This document shows positions 1-7,066 of a stretch of DNA of 64,000 nucleotides, one piece after another; position 1 is the first letter of the stretch, and every line of letters begins with the position of its first letter. Below the pieces are notes generated by a model that saw only the letters and a program-made list of their open reading frames with translations, did not search any database and was not told where the DNA came from. Both the position numbers and the translations under genes were made by a program. The stretch covers positions 2,232,001 to 2,296,000 of the forward strand of contig NZ_CP129019.1 in the NCBI RefSeq assembly GCF_020524355.2. The letters run 5' to 3'. The DNA is from Mesobacillus subterraneus. Its GTDB lineage: Bacteria; Bacillota; Bacilli; Bacillales; Cytobacillaceae.

Positions 1-38
1 AAAAATCGCGTTAACCCTGATGGATAAACGCGATTTTT
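1..38 (-). terminator. Rho-independent terminator of the signal peptidase gene
   Basis: A perfect 12-bp inverted repeat (1-12 with 27-38) ends in a T run on the minus strand, 12 nt past the sipS-like stop codon. It could also act on a plus-strand transcript. Confidence 0.8.
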
Positions 39-49
39 CATATTGTGAT

Positions 50-595
50 TTAATCACCAATAATCTTCATATCTTCAAATGGGTAAAAAATAACCTTTGT
101 TGTTCCAATGATGTTTTCAATCGGTACTGCCCCAATATGACGGCTATCTTTACTATTCCTTCGGTTATCTCCCAGCACAAAAATATGCCCTTCTGGAACA
201 ACCTCACTGCCAACTGGAGTTTCTCCTAACGTAAATGAACCGGTTAGCTGCCCATAAGTGATGAGCTTTTTGCTCTCCTCCAAATATGGTTCTTCATAAG
301 GCTTTCCATTTATATAAAGCACGTCGTCCTTGTACTCAACCCGGTCACCAGGAAGCCCGATGACCCGTTTGATATAATCTTTGTCCTCCGTTGCATGGAA
401 AACAACGATATCAAAGCGTTTGGGCTCGCCGATTTTAGTAACGAACATCCTCTCCTGGCTATGCAAAGTTGGCTCCATGGAAGCACCTTTTACTTCAATT
501 GGAGTCATTAAAAACGATCGAACAACAAAAGCCAGTACTATTGCGATTAAAAATGCCTTTGCCCATTCCCAAATTTCATTTCGCTCTTTTACCAT
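50..595 (-). CDS. sipS: Type I signal peptidase
   Basis: Membrane-bound serine peptidase that cleaves signal peptides from secreted preproteins outside the membrane. From the chosen ATG the protein has 181 residues: one N-terminal membrane segment (about 10-28), the catalytic serine in GASMEPTL (Ser39) and the general-base lysine in YIKRVIGLPGD (Lys76), followed by the late GDNRRNSKDSR box. Length and single membrane anchor fit the short Gram-positive (SipS/SipT) class. The start at 595 was preferred over upstream in-frame codons because GGAAAGG lies 9 nt before it. Monocistronic, closed by a strong terminator. Which Sip paralogue it is cannot be told here. Confidence 0.93.
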   Translation of the reverse strand: MVKERNEIWEWAKAFLIAIVLAFVVRSFLMTPIEVKGASMEPTLHSQERMFVTKIGEPKRFDIVVFHATEDKDYIKRVIGLPGDRVEYKDDVLYINGKPYEEPYLEESKKLITYGQLTGSFTLGETPVGSEVVPEGHIFVLGDNRRNSKDSRHIGAVPIENIIGTTKVIFYPFEDMKIIGD

Positions 596-679
596 ACGGC
601 ACATCCTTTCCAAACTAATCTATTGGATACTATTTCCACATAGAACATTGAAAATCCTTCCTATTCCCAATTCAAAATA

Positions 680-1000
680 AAAAAAGCGCAAGCACCTTGT
701 TCAGCCGCGAAAATCGCTGGAGGGCCTGACAGTGAAGTCGTTCTTTGACTTCATTGGCAGGACTGAACTCGAAAAGTATAGCCGACTGTCCAGAAACGCA
801 GAAACTGGAGACTCCGACAAAGAAGCGCTTTTTGCTTCTGCCGGCGGAGTTGAAGTTTCGGAGTTTCTAGGAGGCGACACTAGACTAGCGTCTCGAGGAG
901 TTAGGAGCCACAGCCAGACTAGCGTCTCGAGGAGTTAGGAGCCACAGCCAGACAAGCGACTCGAGGGGCTAGGCACTGGAGCTGGACACTAATCTAAGTA
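680..1000. repeat. Composite hairpin-rich interspersed repeat, copy A
   Basis: First of three related non-coding elements (others at 27795-27908 and 35115-35478). Order of modules seen: a GCGCAAGC lead, a block with the hairpin GTGAAGTC...GACTTCA, a nested hairpin block around AGAAGC-GCTTTT-GCTTCT flanked by CTCCG/CGGAG, two tandem copies of a 30-bp CGTCTCGAGGAG unit, then a tail CGACTCGAGGGGCTAGG...GGACACTAATCTAAGT. It fills the space between sipS and the glutaredoxin gene. Much more GC-rich than neighbouring intergenic DNA. Similar elements are common in Bacillus-group genomes; function unknown. Confidence 0.8.
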
Positions 1001-1020
1001 CAAAATTTAATACTTTCAGT

Positions 1021-1047
1021 AAAAAAAGAGGCAAAAAGCCTCTTTTT
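1021..1047 (-). terminator. Terminator of the Sec-glutaredoxin gene
   Basis: Hairpin AAAAAGAGGC / GCCTCTTTTT, 8 nt past the stop codon, with a T run in the minus direction. Confidence 0.85.
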
Positions 1048-1055
1048 AGTAATGA

Positions 1056-1289
1056 TTATTTTTTAACATACTGCATCAGTGTATCCGGGTCAAAACCAAG
1101 AACCCAGTTGCCGTTAACCTTCGTTTGCGGCACACCCATCTGACCTGTTTCTTCAACCAGCTTTTGTGCAGCAACTTGATCGTTTTGTACATTCACTTCT
1201 TTGTAGTTTATTCCTTGACCCTCAAGGAATTGTTTCATCATTGTGCAGTAAGGTCAAGTATTCGTTGTATAAACAGTAATATCGTTCAT
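1056..1289 (-). CDS. Glutaredoxin family selenoprotein (UPYC active site)
   Basis: Small glutaredoxin-fold oxidoreductase of 77 residues if the in-frame TGA at 1254-1256 is read as selenocysteine. Translation from the ATG at 1289 gives MNDITVYTTNT-U-PYC: the TGA occupies codon 12, the place of the nucleophilic Cys in the usual CPYC motif, and Cys15 is kept. The rest is intact, with the cis-proline site GVPQTKVNG (about 52-60) and GFDP near the end. GAGGAGG sits 8 nt before the ATG, outside any need for a downstream start; an internal ATG (1241) would lose the whole active site. A SECIS-like hairpin follows the TGA and a tRNA-Sec gene is present at 40.9 kb. Selenoprotein glutaredoxins are known in other Firmicutes (Alkaliphilus oremlandii Grx1). 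Alternative: Cys-to-stop mutation or a sequencing substitution. Confidence 0.8.
1211..1229 (-). promoter_or_regulatory. Candidate bacterial SECIS hairpin
   Basis: On the transcript, UUCCUUG pairs perfectly with CAAGGAA around the loop AGGGU. The 5' arm starts 24 nt after the UGA and the loop lies about 31-36 nt after it. Bacterial SECIS elements recognised by SelB lie within the reading frame just downstream of UGA and need a short upper stem with a G/GU in the apical loop. All of these conditions are met; recoding itself is inferred. Confidence 0.7.
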
Positions 1290-1475
1290 ACTAAATGCCT
1301 CCTCAAATTTTTTATACCCTATCATGTATTATCCCTATTATGCTAAATTTAGGCAAAAATGAATCACCGGGATATCTATGTTTTTCCCTAATACACTGAA
1401 AAAAAACAACATAAGAGGTATTATTATAGTGGTGAGAATCTCACCAAAATCAGCCCAGAAACGGAGGCAAGATCT

Positions 1476-1631
1476 TTGGAACTTCTAATCATCCCAATTG
1501 CTATCGTCTTTATCTCTATGTTCATCAATGCTGTTAATGATGTTTCAAAAGTTCGAAAAGAATTAGAACTTGTTAAACAACAAAATATAGAAATCATTGA
1601 GTTATTGAAATCTAATACAAAAAGTATGTAG
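1476..1631 (+). CDS. Small membrane protein, 51 residues
   Basis: Begins at TTG with GGAGG 8 nt upstream. Residues 3-20 form one hydrophobic segment (LLIIPIAIVFISMFINAV) and the remainder is a charged, probably helical tail ending SNTKSM. Not recognised as a named family. It stands alone between the glutaredoxin promoter region and a tandem repeat array. Real by its strong ribosome binding site and membrane-helix design; role unknown. Confidence 0.6.
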   Translation: MELLIIPIAIVFISMFINAVNDVSKVRKELELVKQQNIEIIELLKSNTKSM

Positions 1632-1703
1632 TTTTTTGCTGTCGATCAGCAAACAGCCGAACCGAAACACCAATACCATGTCCAACCCATCGTAAAGATT
1701 TGA

Positions 1704-1823
1704 TTTTATAGCGAGTTTCTCTTTTTTATAGCGATTTTTTTGTTTTTATAGCGAAATTCTCTTTTTTATAGCGTTTTTTTTGTTTTTATAGCGAAATTCT
1801 CTTTTTTATAGCGAATTGGTAAT
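1704..1823. repeat. Tandem array, 20-bp period (TTTTATAGCGA)
   Basis: Six units start exactly every 20 bp (1704, 1724, 1744, 1764, 1784, 1804), each opening with TTTTATAGCG. Units alternate between an AAATTCTCTT-type and a TTTTTTTTGT-type second half. Lies between the 51-residue gene and the AAA ATPase gene; no coding potential. Confidence 0.85.
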
Positions 1824-2078
1824 TCAGCTTGTTTTTTTCCAGTTACATTTTGATAAAATATGGTTGTTCTCGTATAGATTGTAGTTAGAATCCTAAAACC
1901 GATTTTCACGTGATAAAAGCCATTTTGTATTTCGTTATTAAGGTGCAGGCGCTTTTCACATAATAGATCTTTAGTTTTGAAAAGAAAAATGGATCATTCA
2001 ATTCAATTTTGTTGTCAATCCCAACAAAGTTTGAGATATGAGCCTTAATAAGAAATGAATAGTCAAGGAGTTGTCTTA

Positions 2079-2823
2079 ATGCTGAATTGGCAATATGTCA
2101 GAAGCATCAGCCTCAAGAGGGAGGAAGTTCCTTCATTTCAGGCTTATCCGTTTAATCTTCCGAGTTTTAAAGCACTTGATGAATTGACTCTACACCCTAA
2201 AGTGACATTTCTAATTGGTGAGAACGGGATGGGTAAATCCACTTTACTTGAGGCGATTGCTGTTGGCCTCGGCTTCAATCCTGAAGGCGGTTCATATAAT
2301 TTCAATTTTTCAACCTATGACTCCCATTCGGATTTAGGCAATTATACGTATTATTAAAGGAATAGAAAGGCCACAGGATGGGTTTTTCCTCCGCGCTGAA
2401 AGTTTTTACAATGTGGCTTCTAATATTGAAGAACTCGATCGGGAGGGGCGCGGTCCGAAGATTATTGATTCATTCGGCGGAGAGTCTTTGCACGAACAAT
2501 CACATGGCGAAGCCTTTTTCTCAACCTTCCTTCACCGGTTTCGCGGCAATGGGCTATATATTTTGGATGAACCCGAAGCAGCACTCTCACCGTTAAGGCA
2601 AATGTCGATGCTGACGCGGATCCATGACCTAGTAAATGAAAACTCCCAGCTGATCATCGCCACGCACTCGCCAATCATCATGGCCTATCCTGATGCCGCG
2701 ATTTATGAATTCAGCGAAGAAGGTATTTTTAAAAGAAAGCTGGAAGAAACGAACCATTATCGCATCATGCAACAGTTTTTCGAGAATACGCCAAGGATGA
2801 TTCATCATCTATTAACTGAATAG
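2079..2823 (+). pseudogene. AAA family ATPase with a frameshift
   Basis: ABC/SMC-like ATPase of about 248 residues split by a +1 shift near 2346. The first part runs from the ATG at 2079 (AAGGAG 8 nt before it) through Walker A GENGMGKST to a stop after GNYTYY. The second frame resumes at 2347 with RIIKGIERPQDGFFLRAESF, then the Walker B region ILDEPEAALSP and the switch ATHSPI, and ends at 2823. Deleting one base around 2346 restores a family-typical protein, so this is either a recent frameshift or a sequence error. Family members are stand-alone predicted ATPases of unknown substrate. Confidence 0.8.
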
Positions 2824-2835
2824 TACTGGAAAATG

Positions 2836-3564
2836 TTATATATTTTTACTCTGATTGATAATCTGCTTAAAAATCCTGGTCACTTTTATGGAATTTACTT
2901 TCTTCCATTTAATCCATTCCAAGGTAAGTATACTAATTAAAAGCCAGATTGCACCGGCTAAATGACCCGCTAGGACATCGCTGGGATAGTGGGCTCCAAG
3001 GTAGATTCGAGTAAAACCGATCCAGACAACCAGAAAGCCTGCAACAATAATTGCAATCCATTTAGTCAAAAGCTTTCTGGAAGAGCGGGCGATCAAATAG
3101 GCGATAAATCCATAAAAAATCAGCGATCCCATTGAATGTCCGCTTGGGAAGCTGTAGCCAATTGCATCGATCTCAGGATTAATAGAAGGACGCCCTCTTG
3201 CATACAGATATTTCAACAGTTTGGTCAGCGCACCTCCACCACCGATGGCTATTAATAAAAACAGAATCCCTAGTTTATCTTTCGCCTTTACCCATAATGC
3301 AATTATCGCAGCAAGTGTGCATAACGACAAAAACCAAACGGAACCTAGCTCTGTAACAAAAATCATGATTTGATCCAATGTACCGTTTTCGATTTTGTTA
3401 ATCCTTTGAATGACCGCCTCATCAATCGCATTGATTTCGTTTTCAAGCATTTCTTCTGCTAATTCCGAGAAAATGACGATAAAAAGGATTGACATTCCAG
3501 CTCCAGCGATCATCAGCAAAAATGGCAATCCTGCCTGCTTTAATTCTTGCTTATTTAATTCCAC
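2836..3564 (-). CDS. PAP2 family phosphatase (membrane)
   Basis: Integral membrane phosphatase of the PAP2/lipid phosphate phosphatase family, 242 residues with about six membrane segments. The three signature motifs are complete: KYLYARGRP (118-126), PSGH (140-143) and R186...H192 in TRIYLGAHYPSD. The likely substrate is phosphatidic acid, phosphatidylglycerol phosphate or undecaprenyl pyrophosphate; sequence alone does not decide. GTG start with GGGAGGTAGG upstream. Convergent with the AAA gene and apparently monocistronic. Confidence 0.9.
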   Translation of the reverse strand: MELNKQELKQAGLPFLLMIAGAGMSILFIVIFSELAEEMLENEINAIDEAVIQRINKIENGTLDQIMIFVTELGSVWFLSLCTLAAIIALWVKAKDKLGILFLLIAIGGGGALTKLLKYLYARGRPSINPEIDAIGYSFPSGHSMGSLIFYGFIAYLIARSSRKLLTKWIAIIVAGFLVVWIGFTRIYLGAHYPSDVLAGHLAGAIWLLISILTLEWIKWKKVNSIKVTRIFKQIINQSKNI

Positions 3565-3919
3565 AACACCTACCTCCCTTTCTCAACATCAAAAAAGCTC
3601 ATTCTGCAATATGTATATCCCTAAATCCTTTAGATTTTCTGATCCGTTAACCGCACATCTTTCCAAACTATATTGAACCTTTACCCGACATAAATATGAG
3701 TAAACGATACAGATTTGGTCCTAACATTGGTTTCGACGGCAGAGGATTTATTTTACTAATAAAATTTCGTCAAACCTTTTATCTTTGACCTTAAGGCTGT
3801 CATCCCCAAAATTACTTTTTTACAATCATAACTTGTAAATATTTGCATACTCTGTGATAGACTATTTTTATAGAAAACAACATGAGACTAATAGAAATAG
3901 ATTTTAAGGGGGAGTTGTA
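3565..3919. other. Intergenic stretch, divergent promoters expected
   Basis: 355 bases between the start codons of the divergent PAP2 and patatin genes. AT-rich, no coding sequence or repeat seen; it must hold both promoters, but no unambiguous -35/-10 pair was identified. Confidence 0.4.
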
Positions 3920-4771
3920 GTGTATAACAGTGGTTTGATCCTTGAAGGCGGAGGCATGAGAGGTGTTTACACTGCCGGGGTGTTGGAGCACTTTTTAGAA
4001 AATGAATTGTTTTTCCCGTATGTCATCGGCGTTTCTGCTGGTGCATGCCAGGGCTCTTCTTATATTGCCAGGCAGCCTGGACGCAACAAGCAGGTCACGA
4101 TTGATTATGTAAGACACCAAGACTATATTTCTTATAAAAATTTATTATTAAAAAAGGAATTATTCGGGATGGATTTCATTTTTGATAAACTCCCTAATGA
4201 GCTCGTTCCATTTGATTTTGAAACTTTCAACAGCGCTGCTGAAAATTTTCTTGTTGGTACAACCGATTGTATCACCGGCGTACCAGTATTTTTTGATAAA
4301 AATGATGTGCCAGAGGATTTCCTTAAAATCATCAGAGCATCCAGTACACTGCCGTTCATGGCACCAGCCATTGAGTTCCAGGGCAGGACGCTGATGGATG
4401 GCGGCATTGCTGATCCCATTCCAATAAGGAAAGCAATGACTGATGGAGTGAGAAAAAACGTAATCGTTCTTACGAAGCCAAAAGGATATCGCAAGAAGAA
4501 ATCTTCCCTGTCCTGGCTGCCACGATATGTATATAAGGAATATAAAGGGCTGCACACAGCGCTCGAGACTCGCTACAAGCTGTATAACGAAACTCTTGAC
4601 TATATTGAAAAACTTGAAGCAAAAAATGAAGTCTTCGTCATAAGGCCTTCAAAGGATCTGAAAGTAGGAAGAGTTGAGCGGAATCCCGATAAACTGACTC
4701 AATTGTATGAAGTAGGATATGAAGATGTGAAAGAAAGTTTCGATGAATTGAAAGACTGGCTGGGAGAGTAA
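3920..4771 (+). CDS. Patatin-like phospholipase family protein
   Basis: Predicted cytoplasmic or membrane-associated serine acyl hydrolase of 283 residues. Seen: oxyanion loop GGGMRG (10-15), nucleophile elbow GVSAG with Ser39, and the dyad aspartate in LMDGG (Asp160). No signal peptide. GTG start preceded by AAGGGGGAG. The nucleotidyltransferase gene starts 2 nt after its stop, so the two are probably co-transcribed. The family includes Escherichia coli YjjU; substrate not predictable. Confidence 0.9.
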   Translation: MYNSGLILEGGGMRGVYTAGVLEHFLENELFFPYVIGVSAGACQGSSYIARQPGRNKQVTIDYVRHQDYISYKNLLLKKELFGMDFIFDKLPNELVPFDFETFNSAAENFLVGTTDCITGVPVFFDKNDVPEDFLKIIRASSTLPFMAPAIEFQGRTLMDGGIADPIPIRKAMTDGVRKNVIVLTKPKGYRKKKSSLSWLPRYVYKEYKGLHTALETRYKLYNETLDYIEKLEAKNEVFVIRPSKDLKVGRVERNPDKLTQLYEVGYEDVKESFDELKDWLGE

Positions 4772-4773
4772 AG

Positions 4774-5532
4774 ATGGTGTTAATTGATGCACTTGAGGTT
4801 CTGTCGAATAGCCTTAAACAAGACAAAAGAGTCCAAGCTATTTTTATAAAAGGATCTGTTGGACGCGGGGAGCAAGACGAACATTCTGATTTGGATTTGT
4901 ATTGCCTTGTAGGAGAGAAAGACCTTGATGGTTTCCTTCACACTCGGATACATCATCTAGAGTCATATGGAAAATTACTTTTTCACGACGACATTTTCAT
5001 CGTTGCACCACAAATCCTGGCCGTATATGAAGATATGCTTCATGTCGATTTTTTTACAGTAACAGAGCAGACTTTTATTGAAAAAGACTTCTTTAAAATC
5101 ATTTATGACCCTGATCATCGTTTGGAAAAGTTCCATTACGCTCAAAACCTCAGGTTATCTGAAAATGAATTCCAGGATGCAGTCGATGACACCGTCTGGT
5201 TTCTTTTTCAGTATAAAAAATCTGCAGCACGCGGCAATGATTTATGGTCAGTGAATATGCTTAATCATGTCATGTTGAATCTATCAAAAGTGCTGCTGCA
5301 TAGATATGAATCTGACCGAGCACAATTGGGCTTGAAGACGGTAGAAGCATCATTGCCTGAAGAAGTCATTAGAAATGTCAGCGAAATCCAGGAAAATATC
5401 ACTCCGCAGAAACATCGTATAGCAGCTGTGCTTCTTCGTGATCTTTTGAACCAAGAAGCGAAATGGATCCTTAATGAAGTGGCTAACCCAGGCAAGATAG
5501 AACCATTATGGAATAGGGTTTTGGAAGAGTAG
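4774..5532 (+). CDS. Nucleotidyltransferase domain protein
   Basis: 252 residues with an N-terminal MNT-type nucleotidyltransferase fold: GSVGRG (27-32) followed by the metal-binding pair in DLDLY (Asp39, Asp41). The C-terminal half is helical (FQYKKSAARGNDLWSVNML), as in enzymes related to aminoglycoside and lincosamide nucleotidyltransferases. The true substrate is unknown. Second gene of a two-gene operon with the patatin-like protein; a strong terminator follows. Confidence 0.85.
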   Translation: MVLIDALEVLSNSLKQDKRVQAIFIKGSVGRGEQDEHSDLDLYCLVGEKDLDGFLHTRIHHLESYGKLLFHDDIFIVAPQILAVYEDMLHVDFFTVTEQTFIEKDFFKIIYDPDHRLEKFHYAQNLRLSENEFQDAVDDTVWFLFQYKKSAARGNDLWSVNMLNHVMLNLSKVLLHRYESDRAQLGLKTVEASLPEEVIRNVSEIQENITPQKHRIAAVLLRDLLNQEAKWILNEVANPGKIEPLWNRVLEE

Positions 5533-5581
5533 TGTTAGCTTGCTACCTGCTTATTTATAGATTTCTCCTTTTTGTAAAGAT

Positions 5582-5617
5582 AAAAGACCACTTTCCATAT
5601 ATAGAAAGTGGTCTTTT
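5582..5617. terminator. Bidirectional terminator
   Basis: Perfect 14-bp inverted repeat (AAAAGACCACTTTC / GAAAGTGGTCTTTT) between the convergent nucleotidyltransferase and aldehyde dehydrogenase genes. Confidence 0.9.
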
Positions 5618-5621
5618 GCTT

Positions 5622-7049
5622 TTACAACCGAACCCCAATAAACTTCATCTCAGTCATTTCTTCCATTGCATATTTCACACCTTCTCTGCCGAGTCCGCTC
5701 AGTTTCACGCCGCCATATGGGTAATTGTCCTGACGGTAAACGGATGAGTCATTGATCCAGACTCCCCCCATTTCGAGGCTGTCTGCGACTCGATAAGCTC
5801 GGCTGATGTCTTTTGTAAATACGCCTGCCTGTAGACCGTATATGGAGTCATTTGTATTTTCAACCACTTCTTCTTCTGTATTGAACGGTATCACAGTTAC
5901 AATTGGAGCAAATGCTTCTTCTTTGACGACTTTCATGTCTTTTTTCACATTGGTGATGATTGTCGGATACATCATCGTACCCTTTCTTTCGCCACCTGTT
6001 TCTATAGTAGCCCCCTGCTCTCTTGCTTCTTCCACCCATTCCTGGATTCTTTCTGCTGCATTTTCGTCGATCATCGTCCCAAAATCCGTTTCTTCTTCCA
6101 ATGGATCGCCGATTTTCAACTGATTCGTTGCCTCAATGTACTTTTTCAGGAACTCATCATAAACGTCTTCCTGAACATATATTCTTTGAGCAGAAACACA
6201 GACCTGCCCAGAATATCCGAAGGCTGCATTAACCAGCCTGTTGACGGCATCATCAATATCTGCGTCCTCAAAAACGATATTTGGCGAGTTTGACCCTAGT
6301 TCCATCGTGACTTTTTTAAAGCCGGCAGTGTCGCGAATAATTTTTCCGACTGTCAAACTGCCGGTAAAAGTAATCTTTGGTACATCTTTATGCGGTACAA
6401 GAGTAGTACCTGCTGTTTCACCGGTGCTCAGCACAAGATTCAGTGCTCCATCAGGCAGCCCTGCCTCTTTTAAAAGCTTTGCAAGCATGTAGGCTGATAC
6501 AGGGGTTTTCTCAGCTGGTTTAAAAATTACCGTATTCCCTGCAGCAATTGCCGGAGCAATCTTATGCAGCGATAAATTCAAAGGGAAATTAAATGGAGTG
6601 ATCGCACCAATGACCCCCATCGGAACCCGCTTCACCATTCCAATTCGGTTATCTCCCCGAAGCGCCGCATCCATTGGTACTACTTCCCCTGCCGTATGTT
6701 TAGACAGTTCGCTTGAGAAACGTAGAATTTGGATCGAACGCATAATCTCTGCACGGCTATGCTTGATGGGCTTTCCTGCTTCCATCGCAATAATCTCGGC
6801 AAATTCTTCTTTCTTTTCCTCCAAAAGTTGGGAAGCTCTAAGTAAAATATCCGCTCGCTCGTGGGCTGGCATAGTTTTCATTGTCTTATGGAAGGTCAGG
6901 AGGCTGTTTTCGATTGCCTCTTCCATCTCCTTTTTACCAGCAAGATGCATTTCAGCAACTAACTCGCCGCTGTATGGATTCCTCACTTCCATCGTATCAG
7001 TGCTGCTATCAATCCTTTCAGCACCGTTGATGATTGAAGCAATTTTCAT
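5622..7049 (-). CDS. NAD(P)-dependent aldehyde dehydrogenase
   Basis: Oxidises an aldehyde to the acid; 475 residues. Catalytic Cys284 lies in GYSGQVCVSAQ and the general base Glu250 in TMELGSNSPNI. The Rossmann segment ITPFNFPLN and the cofactor site FTGSLTVGK are also intact. The SNSPNI variant resembles lactaldehyde, phosphonoacetaldehyde and non-phosphorylating glyceraldehyde-3-phosphate dehydrogenases, so the substrate is open. The start at 7049 was chosen because AGGAGGG precedes it; an ATG at 7073 would overlap the upstream gene. Downstream partner of the acetolactate-synthase-like gene, 17 nt away. Confidence 0.9.
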   Translation of the reverse strand: MKIASIINGAERIDSSTDTMEVRNPYSGELVAEMHLAGKKEMEEAIENSLLTFHKTMKTMPAHERADILLRASQLLEEKKEEFAEIIAMEAGKPIKHSRAEIMRSIQILRFSSELSKHTAGEVVPMDAALRGDNRIGMVKRVPMGVIGAITPFNFPLNLSLHKIAPAIAAGNTVIFKPAEKTPVSAYMLAKLLKEAGLPDGALNLVLSTGETAGTTLVPHKDVPKITFTGSLTVGKIIRDTAGFKKVTMELGSNSPNIVFEDADIDDAVNRLVNAAFGYSGQVCVSAQRIYVQEDVYDEFLKKYIEATNQLKIGDPLEEETDFGTMIDENAAERIQEWVEEAREQGATIETGGERKGTMMYPTIITNVKKDMKVVKEEAFAPIVTVIPFNTEEEVVENTNDSIYGLQAGVFTKDISRAYRVADSLEMGGVWINDSSVYRQDNYPYGGVKLSGLGREGVKYAMEEMTEMKFIGVRL

Positions 7050-7066
7050 CACATTCCCTCCTGTTT

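Noticed and set aside
732..938. 68-residue ORF inside composite repeat A
   Set aside because: Product of the GC-rich repeat modules; frame not kept between repeat copies.
1056..1241. 61-residue glutaredoxin fragment starting at an internal ATG
   Set aside because: It lacks the whole active site and has no ribosome binding site; the upstream ATG with GAGGAGG and the in-frame TGA explain the locus better.
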